From NCBI GenBank assembly GCA_021234155.1, contig JAJEKV010000005.1:23825584-23889583 (forward strand): a stretch of 64,000 nucleotides of DNA, read 5' to 3'. Shown here piece after piece: positions 33,613-45,041 of this stretch. Origin of the DNA: Isoetes taiwanensis (taxonomy: Eukaryota; Streptophyta; Lycopodiopsida; Isoetales; Isoetaceae). Below the pieces are notes generated by a model. The model ran no database searches and was not told the DNA's origin. It saw only the letters and a list, made by a program, of their open reading frames with translations. A program made the translations under genes and the position numbers. Each line of letters opens with the position of its first letter. Within the stretch, counting starts at the first letter, position 1.

Positions 33613-34020
33613 TGGCAGTGGGAGGTCTACTTGATTCAGCATGTACATTGGCTTCATTCATACTTCTAGTTTGCACTACCATAACTTCTTCAGCTTTGGG
33701 AACTTCTGTAGCCTGAATAAACCTTATAGAAGTACTTGGTTTAGCAAATCTCACAGGTGGTTTGGATTCTGGTCTCTTTTCCTTTTCCTGCTTAGCAAAG
33801 TATTCCTTAACAGCACACTTGATGTCAGTATGGCCAATTTCTTTAAAAAAAGAACAAATAGGACATTCCTTTCCAAAGTGACCTTTCCTGTTGCATTTAG
33901 GACACACTTGCCAATAGCAAATTTCTGATGGATGAGAGTTCCTATTGCAATGAATACATTCAGGATAAGTTCTACATGTTCTTGTAGCCTTGAGTTCAAC
34001 CAGTTGTTTGGTTAATTCTG
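33613..34020 (-). pseudogene. Gag zinc knuckle and linker of the gypsy element
   Basis: Minus-strand reading gives CPKCNRKGHFGKEC, a CX2CX4HX4C nucleocapsid knuckle at about 33900, and a second cysteine cluster CPICSFFKEIGHTDIKC. A charged linker (KQEKEKRPESKPPVRFAKPS) and VVQTRSMNEANVH come next. The coding frame is cut by the nested LTR at 33612/26872 and resumes with SSPPIMESPAQ on the other side. This stretch packages element RNA and links Gag to protease. Confidence 0.8.
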
Positions 34021-34863
34021 CTAAAGCCTCAATAACTTTAGATAGGTCTGCCTTAACCTCTGCAACCTGGGAGTTAGCTTCCTCCTCTTTAGATTTCTTC
34101 TTTTCCTTTTGTATGGCATAAACTGGGATGGAAGAGTGATGGTCATACTGTGCTTCGTAGCATCAGGGTAAAAAGGATCATGATTATGATGGGAAACATG
34201 ATGTTTGTCAGGTAAGGTAGAGAGCATCTGAGTCAGGTCAATGGTTTTGGCAAAAACTTTGTAAGTAGAATCAAAACCTTCAGCAGCTTGGATCTTGAGC
34301 AACTTCCTTTGGATATCTAGTCTTCTTTCCAAACCATTGATGAAAGCAGTAACTAAAAAGAGGGTTGGGATTGTGACTTGTGCTCTTTGGCACCTGCTCA
34401 TAAATGTGCTAAACCTTTCTTTGTACTGATTCACACTTTCTCCTGCATGTATAGAAAAACTTTGCAACTCATTAACCAAATCTTTTGGGGCAGCTAAATT
34501 ACCAAACCTAAACTTTTTGACGAGCTCATCCCATGAGGTGGTACCCATTAACTTCTCATAAGTTAACCAAGCACCAGCTTCACTCTCTTTTTGAAACATT
34601 TTTCAAACTCTGAAAGCTTGCACCCTTTCTTAAAACCATTAATCCCTGTAATAATCTTCGAATATTCTCAAAAAGTTGTTAGCACTCATACTGGAATCAA
34701 AAGTAGGCAAAGGAACAGGGACATTCAACTCGAATTGGTATGGCATGTTTTGAAGCAGGCTAGTTGAGAAACTTGAAGGCAATGGCCTTTCTCTGCAATG
34801 ATCTGGTGCATCAACATCTTCTAATGGTTCTTGTTCTGCTGGAAATTTTTGCTTTGGAGCCAT
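34021..34863 (-). pseudogene. Gypsy Gag (capsid), with stop and frameshift
   Basis: Start at ATG 34863, just inside the PBS: MAPKQKFPAEQEP. A proline-rich MPYQFELNVPVPLPTFD segment and NFLRIFEDYYRD then run to a stop near 34639. After a shift the retrotransposon_gag core continues at 34599: EAGAWLTYEKLMGTTSWDEL, KKFRF, LQSFSIHAGESVNQYKERF, MSRCQRAQ and FINGLERRLDIQRKLL. The order and spacing match plant gypsy Gag. The stop and shift make it non-functional. Confidence 0.85.
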
Positions 34864-34881
34864 GAGTTCTGAGATCCAGGA

Positions 34882-34901
34882 AGATCTCGGTAGAACCTCC
34901 A
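34882..34901 (-). other. Primer-binding site of the gypsy element (tRNA-Gln-like)
   Basis: The plus strand reads AGATCTCGGTAGAACCTCCA, three bases from the LTR at 34905, one base different from the site in the nested element. The CCA end and the CTCGG T-arm half show complementarity to a tRNA 3' end. Confidence 0.65.
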
Positions 34902-34904
34902 AGA

Positions 34905-36797
34905 TGTTGACCCTCAACCTGGCTAGAGAGTCAAACACAAGAAGCCAACTTGAATTTATGCTCAAGTTGGAGTTAGAACCTCCAAATCACTTAAGGTGAT
35001 CAGTAAGAATTTTTTAAAGAAAAAGCTCAAATATCAAGTACTCATACCTTTCCCAATTCGAGAATAAGGAGCTTTCACTCAAATTGATGTAGTTCTCATA
35101 GATGGATTGATGTTCAAGGTCAAATGATTGTGACTCGTGTAGAAAAGTTATAGGCATGCAAGGGAAAAGATCTTGACCAAGTCTGAGTTCTAGTCTGCAA
35201 GATATTCGATCTCAAAGTTGAGTCAATTTTTGGTCAATACCAGTCAAAGCCACAGACAGATCTCAGAGTTTTGTAACTTGAGTTGCAGAGAGAATTTTTG
35301 AGAAATTCCAAAAATGAGATGAAGTATAGGTCCCAAAGGTATGGGGCATGCATTTGAATCACTAAAACTATTTTTTTGGCACTGTTTTGTGGATAACAGT
35401 CTAAAATTGTATCAGACAGAATGCAAAAAATGATAACTTGGGTTTGGAGTGGTTTTTTCTCGAACTTTTTGTGCACACAGGTGCAAATATGATTGGAAAT
35501 GAGGGGCAACTGGTCATATGCAAGAAAAGGTTGTAGAATATCTTACTGTAAAAATGTTTTCATGGCTAGAATGTTAAAAGAATATGACAGTCAAACTTTT
35601 AGGCACTTGGCAGACAATTTCCATTGATATGAAAGTAATACAAGATAGATGTAGGTCATAAGAACATAAATCAATCATCAGAAGATCTCAAAAGGTCATG
35701 TAATAATATCATAGTAGGATAATCAGTCCAATTTTCTCAAATCGAACTTTGGAATGCTCAGATACTTCATAAACGTCTTCAGATCTATCAATGTTGAGGT
35801 TTGATGCGTCTGGGCCTTCAAAAATCTTCTGTCATTGTTTTCCCAGTATATAAGTTTGGGTTTAACAGTTCCGGCATCTTAGAGCTTAAGTTTAGGCTTG
35901 ATAGGATGCTTAAGGGCGGGAATACAGAAATAGATAGTTTTCGAAGCTCAATGATTCCATTCCGGCATGATTGTAGCAATTTTCCAAGTTTAGGGTTGTT
36001 CAACAGTATTTTTCCAGAAATCTCGCGATACGATGGCCGTATTTTTTGGAGTATAAACTAAGAATATGCTGTATTTGGCAATTTTGAGAAGCTAGGCCAT
36101 GGTTCAAAAGATACCCCAAAAAACAATTAGGAAGTTTTGATCATTTGGGGCTATGGCAACCCTAATATTTTGGGAATATGCTAGGTAGATACCATGATTG
36201 GAATATTCCATGGGGATATTTGTGTGGCATGGATACTTAGGGCACAATGGTAAATGAAGTATGGGGGTATAAGAAATTGCAAATAAAGGTTAGGCTAGGG
36301 ACATTTGCAAGGGTGTGACATGGGGAATGAAAATGAGGCAAAGGATATGAAATAGGAAGAACATCTCATGGGGGAAATAAAATGCATTAGGAAAAAGGAT
36401 TTAGGCAAAGCATGATGTGATTTACAAAAGGTGAGCAAGGAAGAGTATGGGTATAAGGGAAAATGACTAGGAAAAATTCAAAAAGGAGGTAAGAATGTGG
36501 TATAATAATGGATAAAAAATGGCTAAGGGATGGAACTAAGTACCATGGGATCTTCCAAACTCTAACTTCCAATCTTCAAAAAGCATCTTCCAATATTCTT
36601 TAACCCAACATCTTTTTGACTAACTTTGACCCCAAATGGAGTACATTCCATGAAAGTTGACCTTGAGTGATAGATATTGTTTGACCTCCACATCAATGTT
36701 GACTACCAAGCTCCTCTTTGATTTATTATTCCAAAATGATTTGTCCTAACTCCAATGCATAAACCATCAATTAGTATGTTGCCCTTTGGGGGCAACA
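34905..36797 (-). repeat. 5' LTR of the gypsy element, complete
   Basis: Runs from TGTTGACCC to GGGGGCAACA, about 1.89 kb, with TG...CA ends, and is followed by the target duplication AGGGG at 36798. The last 500 bp (36300-36797) are absent from the other LTR. Frames inside, such as 35801-36061, recur in the left copy and are not genes. Confidence 0.88.
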
Positions 36798-36802
36798 AGG
36801 GG

Positions 36803-37030
36803 GCTGCTTGAGGCATCACAAGGTGGCTCCATGTACGCCATCAATCTCGCACATGCGACGGCCCAAACGGTGACGCCTCAATCTCCACCCACAAGGGGGC
36901 TGCTGGGGGTGGATTGACGTGGCATTATCTTAGCCATCGATCTCAGATCTAGATGGCCCAGATAGTGACACCTCTAATACTGGACCACTGGATAAGGGAA
37001 CTTAATTAGTGGTTCAATTGGGGCTGTCGA
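36803..37030. repeat. Subterminal modules of the split element
   Basis: Three related modules near 36838, 36937 and 37026 carry GCCATCRATCTC, AGATCT, GGCCCAGA or GGCCCAAACGGTGACGCC, and CACCTC words. Inverted relatives (GACGGCTAAGATC, GATGGCCTAGATC) lie left of the retrotransposon at about 23336-23380. Confidence 0.55.
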
Positions 37031-37121
37031 TCTCAGATCTGGACGGCCCAGACGGCGCCACCTCAAAATATTGGAACATTGGATATAAGGGGGGTGCTTA
37101 TATAATCCTATATATACATAA
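37031..37121. repeat. Right inverted end of the split element
   Basis: Inverted partner of 22901-22985. Ends in a TA-rich tract with TATATATACATAAG. Confidence 0.6.
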
Positions 37122-37729
37122 GAGATATATTGCTTGGTATCTGACTTTGCAATTATCTCAGTTACATATTCATGCACTGTATTGCATCATTCTTGACCTT
37201 TATACTGTATAATGCTTTGATATCTATGGTGGCTACTATAGTTTTTTAGCTTTTGGTTGCAACAATACACTTAATATTAGATCATTTAATAGTTTCCTTC
37301 CGTCCATTTTTAATGTTCCCACTTGCTAGCTAACCAAGCTTACCATAAAATTAATTTGGTATGAGCATCAATCCATTGAGAAAATATTCGTAATTGAACG
37401 GTAATCAATTTGATGTCGACAAATACAATTCAATTGTCAATTCATAGTTGAACATTATTCAACTCGATGTCCATACTCCTTTTAAGAGGGAAGGACTTGA
37501 CAAATTACTAAAACAAACATGTCATTGAAAAATATTCAAAATTGGACATTATCTAACTTGAGTCCATAATGCTTTTAAAGATGGAATGGCTCGACAAATT
37601 ATTAAAACAAACAGAGTAAATAAAAAGCCAAATTTAAATAATTAAGACAATGTATAAAAAGATTTATGGTGCGAACACAAGCAATATTATTTATTCTAGC
37701 CGTAACGAAACAACCACCTCAAATTTAAA

Positions 37730-37757
37730 GCCCGGCAACGTCGGGCATTATAACTAG
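37730..37757 (+). mobile_element. Helitron-like 3' terminus
   Basis: GCCCGGCAACGTCGGGC (7-bp stem, one G-T pair, 3-base loop) at 37730-37746 is followed 7 bases later by CTAG (37754-37757) and then T. Helitrons end in CTRR preceded by a short GC hairpin and insert between A and T. No 5' TC end could be fixed, so the element length is unknown. It may cover the otherwise blank DNA after 37122. Confidence 0.6.
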
Positions 37758-38219
37758 TGTAGAACTATATTTTAAGTCTTCAATATAATACTTTATGACT
37801 GCTAAACATCGTTACATAGAGCGGTTTAAGATATCTCAACTTTAAATAGTCTCCATGAGCATTTTCTAATTCTAAGTATTCCACATCCTTGAGCAAAGGG
37901 AAGGCCAAAATTGCTTTCAAATTTTAAAAATTTTGAATGTTGGCCATCGCCGTTCCAGTTTCACATTTCCGTTCTGGTCCTGTTCCGGGTAACTAGGCAC
38001 GACCACATGTGAGGTTTTAATACTCCCCTCCATATACGTTTCCCATACGGGAGAGGAGGGGGCCTCCAAAAAGAGGAGAGGGCCTCCCAATTTGTTAACT
38101 AAATTGTTAAGGAGGGGGGCAAAAAAAGGGCTACCCAAAACTCAATTCCGCATTAAAGTGGGGGGCCTCCACCCCTAAAATTTGGAAAAGGGAAGGAAGG
38201 AAGGAAGGAAGGTACTTTT
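37758..38219. other. Blank stretch with a GAAG microsatellite
   Basis: No gene seen. Contains G/C-rich GGGGGCCTCC words at 38060-38170 and about six GAAG units at 38190-38212. Confidence 0.5.
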
Positions 38220-38529
38220 ATCGTCCACGGAGACCAATCGGTCTATGGGACCCAATACAAAAACGCAGCAAGCGGATTACTGCCCGGATTAAAAACCCCG
38301 ACCAGGGCGGGTTTTCGAGGGAAAACCGTGGCGACAATCGGCCCTGGACAAAGCAACCGTGCTAATCATATAAAATGCAGAAACATCCCAATATATACAG
38401 TCATGCACCACCCCCGTAGTGCCTAGTCAGCGGACAGCCAGGCGGGGGCAAATACCTCCTGGATGTATGACCCCAGGGCACGTACTGACGGTGTGTTCAT
38501 CGGCAAATGCAAGGGCACGTCCGGCCGCA

Positions 38530-40680
38530 TACTAAGGGAGCGATCCGCCCGGATCCGACCGAACACCGGGCAACTCGGAAAGTGTGAGACTCATCCTCAA
38601 TGGCACCCGCTTGACGTGACCGACAGAGCTCGGCCCCGGCGGGACTCCCCAATCCACCGCCTGCCTCGATGCGAAGATGGTGGGCACCGTCGCGAATGGA
38701 GGCAATGAGTCCGGGGGCTTTTGGGCGGTACTTGAACGCAGGTAGAGGCCGTGGGCCCCGGCTAACACGGGGTTGATGTGCTCCTTGTAATGGGCCATTT
38801 TGACCGCTCTAGAGCAATGGGGTCCCAGAGCTTGCCAAGGAAACAAGCATCTAGGTACTCCCGCAGTCCGCCACGATCGGGTCACGCATTGTATGCAGAT
38901 GCATCACGTTCTCGCGACGTTCCATCCGGGCGAACCACCGATCTCTCTTACCCCTCCAACAGGCCCCTAAGCCAGGACATGACTCATGGCCACGCGAGTA
39001 AGCCAAAAAGGGAGCCGAGCATCACCCATAGTAACCACTTTCCGAAAATAGACGATGTGTCTATCAAGGGCCGCCGTGAGCGGCAAGAATCCATTTCGCA
39101 GCGAATCGATAGGGGATCAAGGTTTCACCCCAAGTGCCCGCCAAAAATGCCTTCGCACTGCTCCAAGTCATTCCAGTCGCCAAAGAGACGACGGCCCCAA
39201 ACCTCGACCCGCGCATGAAGGACAGCTCGACCGGTTCTAACAGATGTGGACGATGGCCCCAATCATATAGCTCGCCAGGTGATCAAGTTCCGCATGGCAT
39301 AAAGCGCTTTCCACCAATGTCACCCGCAGCGGATAGACGCCCTCCCAGAGCGAGGAGGGGAACTCCACCCTAGGTACTTGTAGGTGGGCATGACGCCCAC
39401 AGTGTCCCCCCGATATGTGAGTGCAGGAGGCATGGGGTGACGGAAGAGGATATGAGAACCACCCCGGTCTTGGCCGATTGACGCCATGTCCTCAGAGCCC
39501 GACAAAATGTGTCTAGGGCATCCGTGTGAGACCGCATAGCTTCGGGTGTGGGCCAAAGAGGCCAACATCGTCCGCGATAGATAAGCCGGGCGGATGACCT
39601 GGTGCAAAAGCCGATGCCATCCCCCCATGCCTGCAAGTAGCGTGGCTCTAACCGACAATGTAGAGGCCAAAAGTGTTGGCGAGGGGCAACCCCGCCGACC
39701 CGATACTACCGGGTGAATGCTTGGTCTGCCGGGTGCATCCCGCCAAAACAACTCTCATACAACCCGTATATGGCATTCTCGCACAAAAAATGGGAGCCCC
39801 AGCTGACGCAGCCTAGCCTACGCCTTTTCCTCGGGACCGTATCAAAAGCCTTTTGCGAAGTCCACAAAGCAAAGAATACAAGTCCAAATGATGATTCCTA
39901 CCGCCTTCAATCGCTGCCCGCAGCCAGAAAGATATGGTCAATCGCTTGAGTGGCGGGTCGAAAAGCCCGCCTGCGGTGAGGGCTCGCGACATCCGGCCGC
40001 CTCCCAAATGGGTCAACTCGCCGCCGAGAATGCCACCAACGCTTGACAAATACCGAATCGACCATGATCGTCCGGTGAATTGGCCTGGACAAAGGTGGGT
40101 CGCCTTCGCCTTTGTGAATGGGAACAACCCCGCTTGGGTCCATTGTCGGGGAAACCCTCCCCGCAATGCTCGTTGAAACGGTAGTGAGGACCGGCACAAG
40201 CGCCGCCCCATTTGAGTAACTCGCCAAGATACCATCGAGGTCACCGCCTTCCCATTAGCTAGCCGCTGCGTGCCCTCCTCAACATCCTCGCCCACGAGAA
40301 CCAATGGGGCCATCCCTGCGGGGGTATGGGCGCACGCTGCCCCCGGGCGGGTCATAGAGCCGCCGCAAGTACTGCTCCCACCGCCGGTGTGATGTCCCCA
40401 GAGGGGGTCGGGCTGGCCTTCGGCACTCCGCGCCAAAAGGTTCGAGGATGAGTGTCCAAAGAGGCGAACATCTCCCTCGATGCTTGGCAAGGTACCGCCT
40501 TGTGTCCTTCCGTGATGGGCGCAGATCGCGGTGGTGGCCTCGCAAGCTGGATCCGATCCGAATGTGATCCGGAGCCGCCGCTATGCTTTACAACCCGCAT
40601 CAAACCATCGGTTACGCTGGAATGTTGCCGACCGAGCGGCGCGACGCTGGGGTCTGCCAAAGCACTCGGCCCCACGTGAT
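38530..40680 (-). pseudogene. LINE reverse transcriptase, many frameshifts
   Basis: Minus-strand frames yield, in order: VVPIHKGEGDPPLSRPI at about 40120, AFRPATQAIDHIFLA at about 39960 (LINE motif QxGFRPGRSTxDAI), a shifted FALWTSQKAFDTVPR at about 39870, a shifted QGCPLSPTL-like block at about 39690, a shifted FADDI-like site near 39450, and YKYLG at about 39385. C-terminal blocks resembling LPLTAALDRH follow at about 39080. The order is right for a LINE RT and the protein is not translatable in one frame. Confidence 0.7.
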
Positions 40681-40859
40681 CCCGTAATAGCTAAGTCACC
40701 GGTCTGCTCACCGCTTCTAGTGTGGAGGTCTCGCAGAATTACCGGGAGGGCGCCCATGAGCATCTTGGCAGAAGTCCTCCGGGCCGCCATAATCGAAGTC
40801 TCAACCGAGGACGGGCGAGGGGTGGCATAGTGGGGTTCTCGGGCGCTCGCCAAACCAGT

Positions 40860-41698
40860 CCAAATAAAGTGGAGGTGATCCGAGTCGACCTCCTCATCCC
40901 GATCGCCCTGCGGCTCCACCCTAAACGACCGGATGAGATGCATATCTTAGCGCAATCTTCTAAGCACATAGTCCACCACACTAGACCTCCCCCGATTGTC
41001 CCGGTCAGCATGTGCACTTGGTGAATCGGGCCACCGTGAAAGGCCATTGCAAATTATCAAGTCAAAAATGCCACATAGCAGAGCAACTGCTCACCAAAGC
41101 GAAAGGACTGGGTCGCCATCCGAATTCGCGGGCCGTGCTACTTCAAGGGCGAAACGCAGGACATCGCCGGGCCGAGGGGTCAAGTCGCATGGGTCGCTTC
41201 TACTCCCGTCCGCATTGAAATCTCCAAGAAGGACGACCCTACCCAACCGCCGATGCTTTGGCAGATGTCATCATATAGATCGACATACGGGTCCATCCTA
41301 TCCGCACGGGGTGGCTGCGATAGAAGGTGCCGTCAAGGCGAGGGAAATAACAGCGCCGTAAAAGAGGGTTGCCACCGGTATTATGCACAACGCAACCCGT
41401 GGCACCGGCGAAGTGTCCGGTCTGCCTTCCGAGGGTAACCGAATGTGCCAAGGTTGTCCGTAGTAGCAAGCCACTCCCCATGACCCCGGGCCCTGCATGT
41501 ATTGAAGACCGAAAATGTTGGTAACCCGCAAATCGTAGCCTCAGGCTCAAAGATGCTCCCATGTTCCATGAGGAAGATGAGATCCATACCGGCCGCCACT
41601 TCGAAGTTCGACCGTCCCCTTCGCCAAGGGAAGCCTCGACAATTCCATGAGACCACCCGAGGCACAATTCCTATTTGTCGCCAGGATGGTATGCGCAC
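40860..41698 (-). pseudogene. LINE endonuclease domain (EEP family)
   Basis: Minus-strand motifs in order: VVSWNCRGF at about 41665, the ATICGLPTFSVFNTC block at about 41530, LLGDFNADGSRSD at about 41230 (GDFN catalytic motif), SSVVDYVLR at about 40985 and DSDHLHFIW at about 40880 (SDH motif). This is the endonuclease/exonuclease/phosphatase fold that nicks target DNA in non-LTR elements. Frames change several times between motifs. Confidence 0.7.
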
Positions 41699-41899
41699 CG
41701 AGTCATGGGAGGACTCCGGAAGCAGAGGTCGAAAGTGAGAAGTAGATGGAGCGAGGCAAAGATGTGGTCAGAGGGCGGGGCCGCGAGGGAGCAGGAGTAG
41801 GAGCAGAGAAGGGGGCCGCAGTAGAAGCGGATGTAAGCTACGGCAAAATGCGGTTGGGGCCGCGGGTCCGCAGCAGTAGCAGTCCGCCGGAAAATGTGC

Positions 41900-43304
41900 A
41901 TCCCGCCGAACCAACTTCCGCACCCCCGCTGGCTTAATGCCTCTCACCGACAAGCTCCCCGGCTCGCCTGCGCTCCCCGCTGCACGGGTGTGAGGTCCCG
42001 GCCCACGCATGTGGATGTCCCTTCAACATCCGCCCCGGGCGCAATATGGCAAAGACGCACTGCGTGCATCCGCAACCGTGAATATGACAAATGCGGCCAC
42101 GCCCGGGCGCCGGTTTCCCATGCCGGGCGCTCGAGAAATGTGAATCGCCTCGAATGTCATCCGACGAGAATGTGTGTTCTCGGATGTGGTGGGCGAGATT
42201 CTCCCCGCTGCTCGCATGCCTCAACTACCAGATTGGGCCTCTCCGCCAAGGCCCTGAGTTCTCAAGGGCCGGCTGGGTCCAAGGTGGGCTGGGCCGGGTC
42301 CCCGTGGCCGGGTGGTGGTGGTGGTGGCCGGGATGGCGGGAGGACTGGAGGTGGCTGGGATGGCGGGGAGTGGCCGGAGAGCCGGGCAAAGAAGGCGGGG
42401 CGTGGTCTGGCGGGGAGGCCGTGGGCGGATAGCGGGTCCGAGCCGCTCGCCCCGGTGGAAGTCGGGGAGGACAGCTCTGCAGAGCTCCGCCGCCGCTTGG
42501 CCATCTCCCTCGCCGCGATCGCCGCAGCCGACTATGAACCCTGGTAGGGAGACCCCCTCGTCAGGGGATCTTGCCCGCAACCCCTAGAGAGCTCCGTGCT
42601 CAAAGTAGCGAGAGCAGCTCGAGCCCCCAAAGACACCGCGCCGAGGGTCGCTTGGTTGCCCGGATCTTACTCCTCAAGATCCCGGCCGTAATCGGTCAAA
42701 GCGCAAGCCCCTGCGGCTCCGTGCCATGGTGGTGGTCAGCCTCTACCTCGACCGGGTCGGGACAACAGACCATCGTCTCCCCGTTTAAGACAGCTCCCTC
42801 TCCCGTGTCATGGTGTCCGTGAGTGATGAACCAAGAGTCTAGGGGAATCCCGCATGTCACCCCTCCTGCCTCGCCTTCCGCCGCCGGTGTGCAAGGCCAA
42901 GGCCATCTTCCACATGCGGCAGGCGGGTCTCCAAGCACTGTGGATCACGGTTCTTCTCGACCCGAGGGCCTTTTGAGCACATGGGATGCCGAGGACTCCA
43001 TCTTCACCGCCATGCCCGGCCCGGTGGCAGCGGTAGCCTCAATCTGAAGCACCGTAGCCTCCATTCCCGCTTTGGCGTGGCTCCAATTCTCTGCCGAAAG
43101 GCGGGGAGTTCCTATGTGGTTTGAGCAATTAATCCCTTCCGGCCGGGCTGGCCTCGCTGAGGGGGCCTTAGCCTTAGCCCGAGCCTCCTTCTTCATGGAG
43201 GATGACTCTCCCCTGTCCATGATGGCTGATCGGGACCGTTTGTGCGGCGGGCCCTCGCCTTGGGTTTCCCAGGCCGGCCCATCTTCTGTGGCCATGACTC
43301 CCAA
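41900..43304 (-). pseudogene. LINE ORF1-like region
   Basis: An open frame begins at an ATG near 43295 (MATEDGPAWETQGEGPPHKR), with basic, proline-rich composition typical of LINE ORF1 starts. Frames continue on the same strand to about 41900, broken by shifts. A degenerate cysteine/histidine cluster at about 42090 may be a zinc-knuckle relic. Position upstream of the endonuclease is the main argument. Confidence 0.4.
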
Positions 43305-43319
43305 AGTTTGAGGGGTCTC

Positions 43320-43849
43320 TGGCTGCGGAAAGGGTGCCTAGAATTGAATTTGGGGACTCAAGAACGCGGGCAGAGCACCTTTTGGGTTAGTCAACGGAAA
43401 CCCTAAGTGGTGGGCAGGGAGAGGGGTACCTAAAAAGACGTCATGTGGGCATGCTTAGGGTGAGATTCCATTAGAGTAAGCGTCTTTTATTGACGTGGCA
43501 CTAAAAGTCTCCATATTAAAATAGAGTGTTTGCGCATGAGATTCCACGCTCATGCATGTCCTTTTGAAAAAAAAAAGCAGATCAAGAACATGATGTTGAC
43601 CTTTCCTCCCACGTGGTGATAAGAGATAGGTGGTTATATTTTTATTTTCTAAAGGACAGGGATTATTGGCTGACAGTTAAAAAATATTTAAAATAATGAC
43701 ACCTTAGCACATGCACATAAAGACCAGGCAAAGTGGAATATGTCAAACCTCTTAAATTCAGACGTTTCGAAACTTTATTTGCTTATAATTAAAAGTTAAG
43801 TCCTTTTATCCAAGTTCATCTTTGGGATTGTCGAAAATCGGCTTGACTC
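43320..43849. other. Junction between two LINE sequences
   Basis: The first 130 bp are probably the 5' untranslated region of the minus-strand LINE. The rest is AT-richer DNA without a gene. Confidence 0.35.
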
Positions 43850-44953
43850 CCCGGGCATGGTCCTGCTTCATCAGTCGCTGTCTCACTCGATAGTTTTCTA
43901 TAAGCCGTCCGTGCCTGCGCGGCTTCCATGGGCATTATTTGCGGAAATCAGGCCATATGTTAATGCCTCCCCCTTCTGAAGAGGTTCCTGCGAGCCTGGG
44001 AGCAGATCCGCCTGCTGTTTGCGATTGATGCTTCCAGTTGTATTCAGTTAGAGGCATCGCCATGGTGGATTCCGCTCGGCCCAGGTGCTTCACCTTTGGT
44101 GCTGGCGGCAACCGTCGATCCCCGAGTCCAGCGCAGATGGGCACAGCGTGGGGTCTTGATGGTGGGGGAGTGGTATATCGACGGGCAGCTGGCGCCCTGA
44201 CAGCTTTTCCGTCACAGGTTTCGACTTAAGGAGCGGGATTGTGCTATCTGGGCGCAAGTGGCTAATGCGCTGTCGTTGAACCCCCCGGTAGCGTCAGGGC
44301 GTGTGCGGAGTTGTCATTCAAAAGTCGACCCCTCAAACTTCGTAAAGTCCTGTTATGAGCTTTTGGCAATTCAGGATGAGCTGCCTCCCTCGGACGGCTG
44401 GAGTCTCCAGGTGCCGGGAGATGACTGGGGTAACATCTGGAGATGGGTGTGGAACCCAATCTCGCCCCCCAAGATTTGGGTGTTACTGTGGCAGATAGTG
44501 CATCGGTCCCTGAGAGTGAATACGTGGGTACACAGGATCAATCCCCTGATCAGAGATCGCTGTCGTCCGATGTGTGGTGCTTGTGTTGAGACTCTAGAGC
44601 ACTGTATGTTTCTTTGCACAGAGATCCAGCCGACATGGCAGTGGGTCCAGCGCCTCTTTCACATCTCGCTCCGTAGTCAAGAAGTTCTTTTGGGGGTGTA
44701 TCCTACTGGGTGGTCTCAGCTTCAGCGTATGGCCTTCCATTTGTGTAAGGCTTGGTTACTGTGGCTCATTTGGAAGCGGCGACGCCTGAAGGTGTTCAGG
44801 AATGAGGAGGTGCAGCCTGGGGTGTTGATCCCGCAATTGAGGTACAAATTATATCTTTCTTACATGGCATGCCCTCGTAAGGAGCAGTTCAAGGCAGCCG
44901 TATGGGAGAGGACCCTTCACAGTGTAGACAGCTGTGGCATGTTTGTTTCATGA
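43850..44953 (+). pseudogene. LINE ORF2 3' end with RT zinc-binding domain
   Basis: The frame from about 43980 reads LKRFLRAWEQIRLLFAIDAS, WWIPLG, VQRRWAQRGVLMVGEWYIDG, then a TGA at 44198, then QLFRHRFRLKERDCAIWAQV and the open frame 44258-44953. The latter holds the plant zf-RVT pattern: WRWVWNPISPPKIWVLLWQI, HRSLRVNTWVHRINPLI, CGACVETLEHCMFLCTEIQPTWQWV. This family of domains closes many plant LINEs. One stop and one shift break it. Orientation is opposite to the neighbouring LINE and the codon pattern differs, so it is a separate insertion. Confidence 0.78.
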
Positions 44954-45041
44954 GTCGTAGGTAGGTATGCGTGCCATTTGGGTGCTCGCCCGAGTGTGGG
45001 TAGGGGCACCCTAGTATCGCTCTTCTTGTACTTATTATATA

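Larger units (their letters stand above)
23395..36797 (-). mobile_element. Ty3/gypsy retrotransposon with nested insertion
   Basis: The element runs on the minus strand: 5' LTR 36797-34905, PBS 34901-34882, gag from 34863, CCHC knuckle, protease, RNase H, RT, then a truncated 3' LTR 24819-23395. Both outer ends are flanked by the 5-bp direct repeat AGGGG (23390-23394 and 36798-36802), showing one insertion event. The 3' half of pol (connection, integrase), the polypurine tract and about 480 bp of the 3' LTR are deleted at 24819. A second LTR element interrupts pol at 26877-33607. Several frameshifts and stops in gag and pol make it non-functional as read. Confidence 0.88.
22901..37121. mobile_element. 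Non-coding element with inverted ends, split by a gypsy retrotransposon
   Basis: The segment 22901-22985, reversed, matches 37031-37121 at roughly 85 percent. The shared blocks are GACGGCCC, CCACCTCAAAATA, TGGAACA, TGGATA and AAGGGGGGTGCT, followed by ATATAAT and a TA-rich end. Removing the retrotransposon (23395-36797) leaves about 0.8 kb of non-coding sequence with subterminal modules built on GCCATCGATCTCAGATC and GGCCCAGA. This looks like a non-autonomous DNA element. Target duplication not identified. Confidence 0.55.
38220..43450 (-). mobile_element. GC-rich LINE retrotransposon, decayed
   Basis: A minus-strand LINE of about 5.2 kb with an ORF1-like region (43304 to about 41900), an apurinic-type endonuclease (41698 to about 40860) and an RT (40700-38530). 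The block is far richer in G+C than its surroundings, which produces many spurious plus-strand frames. Almost every conserved motif sits in a different frame from the next, so single-base losses and gains are dense. No poly-A or target duplication was found. Confidence 0.7.

Noticed and set aside
32997-34901. Possible tRNA-gene ends at 32997 and 34882
   Set aside because: Only the 3' 18-20 bases match a tRNA, next to LTRs. These are primer-binding sites.
38463-42822. Many long plus-strand frames
   Set aside because: They are antisense shadows of the GC-rich minus-strand LINE, which shows real endonuclease and RT motifs.
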